Assembly: GCA_004525875.1 (NCBI GenBank)
Contig: SPBQ01000020.1
Coordinates: forward strand, 1-13,655
Direction: 5' to 3'
Length of the DNA stretch: 13,655 bases
Source: Myxococcales bacterium
Lineage (GTDB): Bacteria > Desulfobacterota_B > Binatia > UBA1149 > SPBQ01
Made by a program: the position numbers and the translations under genes. This document shows, piece after piece, positions 6,861-13,655 of this stretch; position 1 is the stretch's first letter, and each line of letters opens with the position of its first letter. The notes below the pieces were generated by a model. It worked only from the letters and a program-made list of their open reading frames with translations. It did no database searches and was not told where the DNA came from.

Positions 6861-7698
6861 CATGTCGATTCGAGCGATCGATCCGTGGGTGAACGTTCGC
6901 ATGGGTGCGGGCGTCCCGCCGGAGTTCCTCGTGCGTGTGAAGGAGGACTACTTCAAGGCCGGCTCCGAGTTCTTCAGGGACTTTTCGGTCGAGGAGATGC
7001 TCGATGTCATGGACCGGACGGGCGTCGAGAAGGCCGTTCTGTCGATCGACGCGGAGCGCCCCGACGAGGCGACGCTCGTCTTCCCGGCGGCGCGCCCCGA
7101 CCGGTTCGCGCTCGCGGCGGGTCTGGATCCGCGCCGCGGGATGAAAGCCGTGCGTGGGCTGGAGGCGCTCGTCTCGAGCGCGCCCGTCGCCATGGCTCGG
7201 ATGACGCCGTTCCTGTACGACCTGCCGCCGCATCATCGCACCTACTACCCGATCTACGCCAAGTGCATCGAGCTCGACCTGACCGTCGCCGTCAATACGG
7301 GCATTCCCGGACCGCCGATGCCGGGAGAGTGCCAGCACCCGATGCATCTCGATCGTGTCTGTCTCGACTTTCCGGAGCTGAAACTGGTGATGGCCCACGG
7401 CGCCGATCCGTGGTGGGGCGTGGCGATCCGCCTGATGCTCAAGTACCCGAACCTCTCCCTGATGACGTCCGCGTACGCGCCGAAGTACCTTCCGCCCGAG
7501 CTGATCGACTTCATGAACACGCGAGGGAGCGACAAGGTGATGTTCGCGTCGGATCACCCGGTGCTTCCGATGGAGCGCTGCATTGCCGAGGCCCAGGCGC
7601 TCGACCTTCGCGAGGGTGTTCTCGACAAGTATCTCTACGCGAACGCGGAGCGTGTGTTCTTCCCCCGCGCGAGCGACGCAGACGCCGCGCACGAATAG
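6850..7698 (+). CDS. Amidohydrolase_2 (COG2159) family protein lacking the N-terminal HxH metal motif
   Basis: This 282-residue TIM-barrel protein belongs to the metal-dependent hydrolase/decarboxylase family. The strand that normally reads DxHxH near the N-terminus reads IDPWVN here (10-15), so both first metal ligands are missing. Later family positions remain: His183 in MAHGADPWW, and Asp235 in the SDHPV segment near the barrel end. His163 and His166 lie in the middle. It could bind a single metal through the remaining residues, work without metal, or no longer be a catalyst. ATG 6850 overlaps the SDR stop by 11 nt and has AGGG very close by; ATG 6862 is a possible alternative. The EBP-like gene starts 16 nt downstream. 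A role next to SDR and EBP-like enzymes points to ring or carbonyl chemistry, but this is inference. Confidence 0.8.
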   Translation: MTTDMSIRAIDPWVNVRMGAGVPPEFLVRVKEDYFKAGSEFFRDFSVEEMLDVMDRTGVEKAVLSIDAERPDEATLVFPAARPDRFALAAGLDPRRGMKAVRGLEALVSSAPVAMARMTPFLYDLPPHHRTYYPIYAKCIELDLTVAVNTGIPGPPMPGECQHPMHLDRVCLDFPELKLVMAHGADPWWGVAIRLMLKYPNLSLMTSAYAPKYLPPELIDFMNTRGSDKVMFASDHPVLPMERCIAEAQALDLREGVLDKYLYANAERVFFPRASDADAAHE

Positions 7699-7714
7699 AC
7701 TGCGCCTATCCCCC

Positions 7715-8416
7715 ATGTCGTATCGCGATCTCATCCTCGCTCGCATCCTGACGCTGGGCCCCGTCGTGCTCGCGTTCCCCGTCGGTACGATCGCGGTGTT
7801 CTACCTGGGCTTCGACCGCAATCGCACAGCGGACGCGATTGCATGGTGTTACTCGCTCGGGCTCTTCTCGGCCTTCACGACCGCGTTCTGGCCGCTGGCC
7901 GGTTTGCGCGGATGGAGCCGGGAAGACCGTGCTCAGTCGGCAGTGCTGCTCTTCCTGATCGTCTCGTATGTCACCCACCTGAGCTGGGAGCTGGGCTGGC
8001 TGGTTGTGCACGAGCGGATGGCCGAGCTGAAGGACGTCCCGTGGGCGTACGTGTGGTGGGCCTACATCGACGGCGGCGACATGCGCTACGCCGACGGACC
8101 GATCGAGCTGGTGACCATCGAGATCCTGTCCGTGATCAACGGACTCGTGGGCGTGACCGGGCTGGTCGTGTGGTTCCGCACGCAAGGTCGGGACATGCGT
8201 GCGGTCCTTCTCTTGATGGCGACCGCAGTCGTTCATATCTACTCGGCTTCGTTCTACTTTCTCACCGAGGTTCTCGCCGGACTGCCGAACGTCGATACCA
8301 GCAGCTTCACGGACACGTGGATCAAGTTCGGGCTGGCGAACGCGCCATGGCTCACCATGCCGTGGGTCGTGCTGTGGTGGGGCGTGCGGCGGCTGCGCGG
8401 ACAGACGTCCGATTGA
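7715..8416 (+). CDS. EBP/EXPERA-family membrane protein, sterol delta8-delta7 isomerase-like
   Basis: This 233-residue polytopic membrane protein is like human EBP (3-beta-hydroxysteroid delta8-delta7 isomerase, about 230 residues) in length and motif order. Hydrophobic helices lie near 10-32, 40-62, 75-98, 132-153, 162-183 and 205-224. Shared features in order are HLSWELGW (His88, Glu92; EBP has H-x3-E), WAYIDGGDMRY (115-125; EBP has a W..Y..GD.RY pattern), Glu136 in TIEILS, IYSASFYFLTE (175-185; EBP has IY..VLYFLTE), and NAPWLTMPWVVL (209-220; EBP has NALWLVLP). The acidic pair, His, Asn and Trp of the EBP sterol pocket are all kept. In eukaryotes the enzyme moves the ring-B double bond of sterols. 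The gene lies 16 nt after the amidohydrolase gene, without a clear ribosome site. Substrate may be a sterol, a steroid or another polycyclic lipid; assignment rests on remembered motifs. Confidence 0.8.
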   Translation: MSYRDLILARILTLGPVVLAFPVGTIAVFYLGFDRNRTADAIAWCYSLGLFSAFTTAFWPLAGLRGWSREDRAQSAVLLFLIVSYVTHLSWELGWLVVHERMAELKDVPWAYVWWAYIDGGDMRYADGPIELVTIEILSVINGLVGVTGLVVWFRTQGRDMRAVLLLMATAVVHIYSASFYFLTEVLAGLPNVDTSSFTDTWIKFGLANAPWLTMPWVVLWWGVRRLRGQTSD

Positions 8417-8480
8417 GGCTCCGCTCTTCCGGTCCCGGGCTTCCTCGCCGTACTGCTCCGCGCGCTGGCTATTTCGTGGG

Positions 8481-9644
8481 CTATTTCTCGGCTTTGCCGT
8501 ACATGGCAACGACGCATGCGCCGCCGAGGCCGAGGTTGTGCTGGATCGCCACCCGCGCGCCTTCGACTTGCCGCTTCTGTGCCTGACCGCGCAGCTGCCA
8601 CACCAGCTCGGCGCACTGGCCGAGGCCGGTCGCGCCGATGGGGTGACCTTTGGAGAGCAAGCCGCCCGAGGGATTGACGACCCAGCGTCCACCGTAGGTC
8701 GTGGCCTCCTCCTCGACCAGCTTCTCTCCCTCGCCCGCTTCGCACAGCCCGAGCGTCTCGTAGGTGATCAGCTCATTGGTACTGAAGCAGTCGTGAAGCT
8801 CGATTACCTGGGCGTCCTGCGGTCCGAGGCCGGCGCGTTCGTAGACGGCGCGCGAGGCCCGTTCGGTCATTCCCACGCCAACCATGCCGATCGGTCCGCG
8901 AGAGAAGTCCTCGGCGCTGTCGGTGGTGAGCTCCATCGCGAGGATCTCCACGGCGCCGCGGTGCGGGTGTGCCTTCAGGAACTGCTCGGAGACCACGACC
9001 GCTGCGGCTGCGCCGTCGCTCGTCGGACAGCACTGAAGAACGGTGAGTGGGTCGTAGACGGTTCGTGCGTCCAGCACCTGTTCCAGCGTGCCAGCCTCGC
9101 GGTACTGCGAGCGTGGGTTGTTGACCGAGTGCGCGTGGTTCTTGACCGCGATCTTCGCGAACGTTTCCGGCTTGGTGCCGAACATCTCCATGTGATGGCG
9201 TCCGGCGTCGCCGAACATGCGAGCTGCGATAGGCGCCTTCTTCTCCTTGCGCGTCTCCTCGGCGATCTTCTCGAGCCCCGGAAGCTGATTCTCGAGCGGA
9301 CCCTTCTGCATTTTCTCGAAGCCGAGTGCCAGCACCGCCTCGTTCTGGCCGAACCGGACCGCGTTGTAGCCCAGGTTGAGCGCGGTCGAGCCCGTGGAGC
9401 AGTTGTTGTTGACGTTGGCCACCGGGATGCCGGTCAATCCGATCCCGTAGAGAGTTTGCTCGCCCAGGCAGCTCATCCCGCCGACGTAGCCGCAGAACGC
9501 CTGCTCGATCGCCCCGTACTCGATCGCGGCATCTTGCAACGCGTCTCGGGTAGCTTGCCGGCCGAGCTCCTTGACGTCGACCTCGCAGCGCTCAAACTTC
9601 GTCATGCCGACGCCGATCACGAAACCCCGATTCTCCGAGCCCAC
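8481..9644 (-). CDS. SCPx/lipid-transfer-type thiolase
   Basis: This 387-residue thiolase-fold enzyme should split a 3-ketoacyl-CoA with free CoA, or run the reverse condensation. The nucleophile is Cys82 in NNCSTGSTAL. Later motifs are HDCFSTNE (284-291), the GHPIGATG loop with His334, and Cys377 in LGGACV. The HDCF motif instead of NEAF places it with SCPx-type thiolases, which in animals shorten branched sterol side chains and in actinobacteria occur in steroid breakdown. No SCP2 lipid-binding domain is fused. The start codon is GTG, supported by GGAGG 8 nt before it (9653-9657). It is the last gene of the six-gene minus-strand operon, 49 nt after the esterase, and converges on the EBP-like gene (64-nt gap without a clear terminator). 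Confidence 0.9.
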   Translation of the reverse strand: MGSENRGFVIGVGMTKFERCEVDVKELGRQATRDALQDAAIEYGAIEQAFCGYVGGMSCLGEQTLYGIGLTGIPVANVNNNCSTGSTALNLGYNAVRFGQNEAVLALGFEKMQKGPLENQLPGLEKIAEETRKEKKAPIAARMFGDAGRHHMEMFGTKPETFAKIAVKNHAHSVNNPRSQYREAGTLEQVLDARTVYDPLTVLQCCPTSDGAAAAVVVSEQFLKAHPHRGAVEILAMELTTDSAEDFSRGPIGMVGVGMTERASRAVYERAGLGPQDAQVIELHDCFSTNELITYETLGLCEAGEGEKLVEEEATTYGGRWVVNPSGGLLSKGHPIGATGLGQCAELVWQLRGQAQKRQVEGARVAIQHNLGLGGACVVAMYGKAEK

Positions 9645-9693
9645 TATTCTCTCCTCCCGGAATCCGTACTCACTCGCGAACCGCCGCGGTCCG

Positions 9694-10584
9694 TCATCCC
9701 AGTCGTTCGTCGAGATATTCGCCGATGCGGGCGATGGCCTGTCGGGCTTCCGGGAGCATCATCGAGAAGCCGTGCCACACGTGAATCATTCCTTCCCATT
9801 GCTCCAGCGTTACGTCGAGGCCGGCCGCGCGTGCGTTCGCGGCGAGCTTACGCGCATCGTCGAGCAACACCTCGGCGGTTCCAACCTGGATCAGGAGCGG
9901 CGGAAGGCCGGCCAGGTCGGCGAACACCGGAGAGATGGTCTTCGTCTCCGGATTCGCCCCGCTGCAGTAAGCGTCCGCCATCACCTGTAGCGCATCGCGG
10001 CTGACCATCGGGTCCTCGTCGGCCTTGCTGGTCATGGATTCACTCGTCTGAGTGAGATCGGCCCACGGTGAGATGCAGAACGCTGCGCCTGGAAGCTCGG
10101 CTCCTTCATCGCGCAGCGCGAGCAGCGCCGCGATCGTGAGGCCGCCACCGGCGGAGTCGCCGCCGACGGCGATGGAGCGCGGCGCGATCTTCTGTTCGAG
10201 CGCGAAACGGTAGGCGGCCGTCGCGTCCTCGACGGCTGCGGGGTAGGCGTTCTCGGGCGCCAGCCGGTAGTCCACCGACAGCACGGGTGCGCCCGTGGCG
10301 CGAGAGATGTCGGCAACCAGCAAGCGATGGGAGGAGATCGCCCCCATCACGTAGCCGCCGCCGTGAAGATAGACGACGGCCCTGTCATCGCGCGCGCCCG
10401 GCGCGCGCGTCCACTCGGCCGCAACCCCGCCCGCATCGACGGGCTCGAACTCTACGTCGTCAGGCACCGGCATCCCGGCAGTGGCCGCTGCCATAGCGGC
10501 GCGCATCGCGAGGACATCGGCTCCCTGGACGGGTGGATTGGCACGCAGCATCTCGACAATGGTTTCTATCTCGGGTCCGGGCAT
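9694..10584 (-). CDS. Alpha/beta-hydrolase esterase, hormone-sensitive-lipase family
   Basis: This 296-residue carboxylesterase-type enzyme has no signal peptide and should act in the cytoplasm. The oxyanion motif HGGGYV is at 74-79, the nucleophile is Ser144 in GDSAGG, and the expected catalytic acid lies in GTAEVLLDD (Glu238). The His is His268 in GMIHVWHGF. The motif set is that of the HSL/arylacetamide-deacetylase group, which takes short-chain esters and lactones, including in some steroid and terpenoid pathways. The ATG has GGAG at 10594-10597, 9 nt upstream. It lies between menB (43 nt) and the thiolase (49 nt), so it is co-transcribed. It may hydrolyse an ester or lactone intermediate of the pathway encoded by the operon; this is inference. 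Confidence 0.9.
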   Translation of the reverse strand: MPGPEIETIVEMLRANPPVQGADVLAMRAAMAAATAGMPVPDDVEFEPVDAGGVAAEWTRAPGARDDRAVVYLHGGGYVMGAISSHRLLVADISRATGAPVLSVDYRLAPENAYPAAVEDATAAYRFALEQKIAPRSIAVGGDSAGGGLTIAALLALRDEGAELPGAAFCISPWADLTQTSESMTSKADEDPMVSRDALQVMADAYCSGANPETKTISPVFADLAGLPPLLIQVGTAEVLLDDARKLAANARAAGLDVTLEQWEGMIHVWHGFSMMLPEARQAIARIGEYLDERLG

Positions 10585-10627
10585 GGACTGCGTCTCCGTT
10601 CGTCGTCTCGGATCAGGTCGCCTCGGC

Positions 10628-11524
10628 TCAGTAGTGCCACGGAAATTTCTTGTAGTCCGGTGGCCGCTTCTCCAGGAACGCGTCGCGGCCTTCCGCCGCT
10701 TCCTCGCTTGCGTAGGCGAGCCGGGTGGCCTCGCCGGCGAAGATCTGCTGGCCGACCATGCCGTCGTCGATCATGTTGAACGCGAACTTGAGCAGCCGCA
10801 TCGCCGTCGGGCTCTTCGCGTTGATCCTGCGCCCCCAGTCGAGCGCGACGTTCTCGAGCTCGCTGTGAGGGACGACCGTGTTGACCATGCCCATGTCGGC
10901 GGCTTCCTGGGCGCTGTAGTCGTCCCCCAGAAAGAAGATCTCGCGCGCCTTCTTCTGTCCGCACTGTCGTGCGAGCAGGGCCGATCCGTAGCCGCCGTCG
11001 AAGCTGGCGACGTCGGGATCGGTCTGCTTGAAGACGGCGTGCTCCTTCGATGCGATCGTCATGTCGCAGACGACGTGCAGGCTGTGCCCGCCGCCGACGG
11101 CCCAGCCGGGGACGACGGCGATCACGACCTTCGGCATGAAGCGGATCATGCGCTGCACTTCCAGGATGTGCAGGCGGCCCAGCCTGGCGGGATCGGGCTC
11201 GTGGGCCTTGTCTCCCTCGTACTTGTAGCCGTCGGTGCCGCGCACGCGCTGGTCGCCGCCCGAGCAGAACGACCAGCCGCCGTCCTTCGGCGAAGGACCG
11301 TTACCCGTGAGCAGCACGCAGCCGACATCGCTCCACTGGCGCGCGTGATCCAGGGCACGGTAGAGCTCGTCGACCGTGTGCGGACGGAACGCGTTGCGCA
11401 CCTCGGGGCGGTCGAACGCGATCCGGACCGTCCCGTGGTCGAGGGCGCGATGGTACGTGATGTCGGTCAGCTCCAGCCCCTCGACCGGCTGCCAGCGGCT
11501 GGCGTCGAAAATCTCGGATATCAT
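10628..11524 (-). CDS. menB: 1,4-dihydroxy-2-naphthoyl-CoA synthase (MenB), type II
   Basis: This 298-residue crotonase-fold enzyme closes the second ring of menaquinone by turning O-succinylbenzoyl-CoA into 1,4-dihydroxy-2-naphthoyl-CoA. It matches mycobacterial MenB closely: FDRPEVRNAFRPHTVDEL (37-54), KDGGW.FCSGGDQR (80-93), MPKVVI.V..GWA.GGGHSLHVVCD (130-154), SFDGGYGS (174-181), and a C-terminus ending in FPWHY. Asp169 in KQTDPDV is the side chain that replaces bicarbonate in type II enzymes (Escherichia coli has Gly there). The frame stays open 41 codons upstream, but the conserved N-terminus supports ATG 11524, 7 nt after the crotonase stop. No other men gene is in the window. A related ring-cleaving or ring-hydrating crotonase is an alternative, but the MenB motifs are complete. 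Confidence 0.88.
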   Translation of the reverse strand: MISEIFDASRWQPVEGLELTDITYHRALDHGTVRIAFDRPEVRNAFRPHTVDELYRALDHARQWSDVGCVLLTGNGPSPKDGGWSFCSGGDQRVRGTDGYKYEGDKAHEPDPARLGRLHILEVQRMIRFMPKVVIAVVPGWAVGGGHSLHVVCDMTIASKEHAVFKQTDPDVASFDGGYGSALLARQCGQKKAREIFFLGDDYSAQEAADMGMVNTVVPHSELENVALDWGRRINAKSPTAMRLLKFAFNMIDDGMVGQQIFAGEATRLAYASEEAAEGRDAFLEKRPPDYKKFPWHY

Positions 11525-11531
11525 CGGGCGG

Positions 11532-12296
11532 CTACTTCCCTTTCCAGTTCGGGGCACGCTTCTCGGCGAACGCGGTCGCGCCTTCGATGGCATCCTCGCT
11601 GGTGAACACCGGCGTGACGATCGCGTTCTGCTTCGCGAACATCTCATCGCTCTTCCAGTCGAGCGCGGCCGTTACGACCTGCTTGCTCGCGGCGACGGCC
11701 AGCGGTCCGTTGGCCGTGATCTTGGCGGCCAGCTCCCTGGCGGCGTCGAGCGCCCCGCCCGAGGGGACCACGCGGTTGATGAGCCCGAGATCGTAGGCGC
11801 GTTGCGCACTGATGAAGTCACCGGTGAGCGCCAGCTCCATGGCGATGCGCGGTGAGATCTGCTTGGGGAGCTTCACCACGCCGCCGGCTGCGGCAGCCAG
11901 GCCGCGCTTGGCCTCGGGGATTCCGAACTTGGAGTCCTCGGCCGCAACGATCAAGTCACAGCTGATGGCCAGCTCGAACCCGCCGGCGAGCGCGTAGCCT
12001 TCGACCGCCGCGATGATCGGCTTCGTGGCGGTGTACTCGGTGAGCCCGGCGAAGCCGCGGCCGTGGATGTGCGGTGTCTCACCGGTCACGAACGCTTTGA
12101 GGTCCATGCCGGAGCAAAACGTGCCGCCCGCGCCCGTGAGGATGGCGACGCGCAGTTCGTTGTCCTCCGCCAGCACGTCCATCGCCGCCGCGACACCTTC
12201 GGCGAGCGCTCGGTTGGCGGCGTTCCGCGCCTTCGGTCGGTTGAGCGTGATGACGAGGACTCCGTCCTCGGCGCTGGTCAGTACTTCATCGGCCAT
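11532..12296 (-). CDS. Enoyl-CoA hydratase/isomerase (crotonase family)
   Basis: This 254-residue crotonase should add water to, or shift, a double bond of an enoyl-CoA. Oxyanion-hole segments are CSGMDLKAF (61-69) and GYALAGGFELA (100-110). The two catalytic acids of true hydratases are both present: Glu108 in GGFELA and Glu128 in GIPEAKRG. The second motif is followed by AAAAGG rather than the usual PG.GG, a small divergence in the substrate pocket. The tail EKRAPNWKGK is typical. ATG 12296 has GGAG at 12304-12307, 7 nt upstream. The menB start lies 7 nt after its stop, so the two crotonase-fold genes are translationally close; the second may be duplicated from an old ancestor but they are not close paralogues. 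Acyl-chain or side-chain beta-oxidation with the downstream thiolase is the likely role. Confidence 0.88.
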   Translation of the reverse strand: MADEVLTSAEDGVLVITLNRPKARNAANRALAEGVAAAMDVLAEDNELRVAILTGAGGTFCSGMDLKAFVTGETPHIHGRGFAGLTEYTATKPIIAAVEGYALAGGFELAISCDLIVAAEDSKFGIPEAKRGLAAAAGGVVKLPKQISPRIAMELALTGDFISAQRAYDLGLINRVVPSGGALDAARELAAKITANGPLAVAASKQVVTAALDWKSDEMFAKQNAIVTPVFTSEDAIEGATAFAEKRAPNWKGK

Positions 12297-12371
12297 TCTT
12301 GCTCTCCACTGATGCTCTCCATTTCATCCGCCCTCGGGCGGTAATCTTCTCGGCTGCACGAGCTCGCAGGG

Positions 12372-13073
12372 TCAGGAGCCGAGCAGACCGACCACGGTAT
12401 CGGTCGTGATGACTTCTCCGAACGTCCTCCCGATGGTCTCCAGTGCCGAGGCATGCGTTTGATCGGAGATCGGAGTCGCGGCGGCGTCCTCGACGACGAT
12501 GGCGCGAAAGTCGCGATCCCCGAACTCCCGGGTCGTCTGGGCGACGCACACATCGGTCGCGACGCCGGCGACGACGACGGACTCGATGCCCGACACGCGC
12601 AGGACGTGATCGAGCTTGGTCGAGTTGCAGGGACCGCTGGTGTTCTTGCGCACGACGATCTCGGTGGGTAGTGGCTCGAGGCTTTCGTCGACGCGGCAGC
12701 TCGCATCGTCGAACGGCGGGTAGACGGCCTCTGCGACCACCTGGCGGCCGAGAGCGTTGTGGTTTCGAGCCCACAGCGGCATGTCGCGGCCGTCGGCCGA
12801 GTAAGATCCGAACTCCGTGAACGCAACCGTCGAGCCGTGGGCCCGGAACGCCTCGAGTAGCTTTTGGATGTTGGGAATGACGACGTCGCGGACCTGGCGG
12901 ATGTAGCGCTTGGTCTCGACAGGATCGAGCTGACCGAGCAACCGCCCCAGTCCGCAGTCTGGCCGTACGAAGTAGCGCTGCATGTCGATGACGAGCAGCG
13001 CGGTGGTGGCTGGATCGAGGGGCGCGTGCACGGCAGCCGCTGGCGAGTCGGTGGATGTGGTCGATGTGGTCAT
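12372..13073 (-). CDS. Isochorismatase-fold cysteine hydrolase
   Basis: This 233-residue cysteine hydrolase has the complete triad: Asp30 in LLVIDMQ, Lys143 in VVRKNTSG and Cys176 in GVATDVCV, with the Ala172-Thr173 pair at the usual cis-peptide site. The fold serves isochorismatases, nicotinamidases, N-carbamoylsarcosine amidases and ureidoacrylate hydrolases, and motifs do not decide among them. The first 20 residues are a Thr/Ser/Ala-rich tail. The start at 13073 follows AGGGGAA; the frame is open 12 codons further but without a better site. It lies 13 nt after the aminotransferase stop and 75 nt before the crotonase. The pairing with an aminotransferase favours an amide or carbamoyl substrate, as an inference. 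The presence of menB nearby is not evidence for isochorismate as substrate. Confidence 0.85.
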   Translation of the reverse strand: MTTSTTSTDSPAAAVHAPLDPATTALLVIDMQRYFVRPDCGLGRLLGQLDPVETKRYIRQVRDVVIPNIQKLLEAFRAHGSTVAFTEFGSYSADGRDMPLWARNHNALGRQVVAEAVYPPFDDASCRVDESLEPLPTEIVVRKNTSGPCNSTKLDHVLRVSGIESVVVAGVATDVCVAQTTREFGDRDFRAIVVEDAAATPISDQTHASALETIGRTFGEVITTDTVVGLLGS

Positions 13074-13086
13074 GGAGTTCCCCTGC

Positions 13087-13655
13087 TCAGCGATCGCGCG
13101 CCAGCTCACGGGCGGCGTCCTCGACGGCGTCGATGGTCGCGTCGATATCCTCGTCGCTGTGGACGGTCGAGATGAAGAATTTCTCGTGCCCCTTGAGGAT
13201 GCCTCGATCCAGCAACGCCTGGGCGAAGCGGTATCCCATCATCGCGTCGGCGCTCTGTGAAGTCCGGAAGTCCACCACCTCCTCTGCGGTGAACCAGGGT
13301 TCGAAGGCCGGGGGCTCGCCCATCACGCGTACCGGGATATCGACGTCGTCGAAGGCCTTCTGGACGGCAGCGCGAAGGCGCTGCCCACGCGCGAAGAGCC
13401 GATCGTAGACGCCGTCCTCGCGCAGCATCTCGAGAACGGCCAGAGCCGCCGTGCACGAGATCGGGTTACCGCTGAACGTGCCGGTGAGCGAGACGTAGTC
13501 GCCGGTGATGCGGCGCAGGCCCTCGGCGAAGACCATCAGGTCGGCCTTACCGCACACCACCGAGATCGGGTGGCCGGCCGAGAGGCTCTTGCCCATCGCG
13601 CACAGATCGGGCGTGACGCCGTAGTAGGCCTGGGCGCTGCCGTAGCCGAGGCGGA
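13087..13655 (-). CDS. Class III aminotransferase, glutamate-1-semialdehyde-aminomutase-like (partial, N-terminus beyond window)
   Basis: The C-terminal part (about 188 residues) of a PLP-dependent aminotransferase. The reading frame runs open to the right edge, so the ATG at 13596 is internal and not the start. The segment begins RLGYGSAQAYYGVTPDLC and continues MGKSLSAGHP; the Lys of MGKSLSAG is the expected PLP-binding lysine. Then come TGTFSGNPISCTAALAVLE, typical of the class III small-domain entry, and a C-terminal domain ending ELARDR. This resembles GSAM-like enzymes that move an amino group on beta- or gamma-amino acids or semialdehydes. Authentic HemL is less likely, given its place at the head of a lipid/CoA gene cluster, but cannot be excluded without the missing half. 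The isochorismatase-fold gene starts 13 nt downstream. Confidence 0.85.
   Translation of the reverse strand, partial: RLGYGSAQAYYGVTPDLCAMGKSLSAGHPISVVCGKADLMVFAEGLRRITGDYVSLTGTFSGNPISCTAALAVLEMLREDGVYDRLFARGQRLRAAVQKAFDDVDIPVRVMGEPPAFEPWFTAEEVVDFRTSQSADAMMGYRFAQALLDRGILKGHEKFFISTVHSDEDIDATIDAVEDAARELARDR

Noticed and set aside
5901..6902. Open frame of 333 codons on the - strand opposite the SDR
   Set aside because: The SDR on the + strand has all its motifs; the opposite frame is His/Arg-rich with no domain.
8461..8494. Near-direct repeat GGCTATTTC...GGCTATTTC at the end of the thiolase gene
   Set aside because: Two short imperfect copies with no hairpin or T-tract; no role can be supported.
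8538..10004. Open frame of 488 codons on the + strand
   Set aside because: It is antisense to the thiolase and esterase genes, which have complete catalytic motifs and ribosome sites. The translation is Arg/Ala/Leu-rich without a family motif, as expected for a GC-rich shadow.
10481..11605. Open frame of 374 codons on the + strand
   Set aside because: It is antisense to menB. No recognisable domain, and stop-free antisense frames are common at this base composition.
10628..13073. MenB plus isochorismatase-fold gene read as a menaquinone or siderophore module
   Set aside because: The isochorismatase fold covers many amidases, no isochorismate synthase or other men/ent gene is present, and a true isochorismatase would compete with menaquinone synthesis.
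13033..13073. Short GATGTGGTC direct repeat at the start of the cysteine hydrolase gene
   Set aside because: It simply encodes the Thr/Ser-rich N-terminal tail and two copies are too few to call a repeat element.

Overview
The window is GC-rich bacterial chromosome, densely packed, with mostly ATG/GTG starts behind purine-rich ribosome sites. It shows no tRNA, rRNA, CRISPR array or transposase. Codon and base use look even throughout. The gene mix (MscL, OmpA-type lipoprotein, type II MenB, SCPx-type thiolase, HSL-type esterase, many oxidoreductases) suggests a Gram-negative, lipid-metabolising proteobacterium-like or related uncultured lineage. The sequence alone does not fix the taxon.

Left part (1-4482), envelope and signalling. 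A membrane fatty-acid desaturase (+) faces a small TPR-like lipoprotein and a mechanosensitive channel MscL (both -). MscL carries an added C-terminal four-cysteine zinc-ribbon motif. Across a 386-nt divergent gap lies an OmpA-domain lipoprotein (+). It is followed by a membrane-anchored, histidine-kinase-like dimerisation protein with no ATPase domain and no phospho-acceptor His at the usual place. That gene overlaps one for a single-domain response regulator with all its key residues. Several long GC-rich hairpins sit at gene ends here.

Middle part (4536-8416). A zinc-dependent medium-chain alcohol dehydrogenase (-) is divergent from a three-gene + strand operon: a short-chain dehydrogenase, an amidohydrolase_2 protein that has lost the usual HxH metal motif, and a multi-pass membrane protein. 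The last matches the EBP/EXPERA family, the eukaryotic sterol delta8-delta7 isomerases, including the acidic, His, Asn and Trp positions of the active site. The divergent gap contains a possible sigma70 promoter in each direction and a small palindrome.

Right part (8481-13655). A tight six-gene - strand operon, reading from right to left: class III (GSAM-like) aminotransferase (cut by the window edge), isochorismatase-fold cysteine hydrolase, enoyl-CoA hydratase, 1,4-dihydroxy-2-naphthoyl-CoA synthase (MenB), alpha/beta-hydrolase esterase, and SCPx/lipid-transfer-type thiolase. Gaps are 7 to 75 nt.

The genes from 4536 to 13655 together hold alcohol and ketone redox steps, an EBP-like double-bond isomerase, hydration and thiolysis of acyl-CoA, and ester hydrolysis. 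This could serve breakdown or remodelling of a sterol-like or branched isoprenoid substrate. That joint function is inference; the family assignments are read from motifs.
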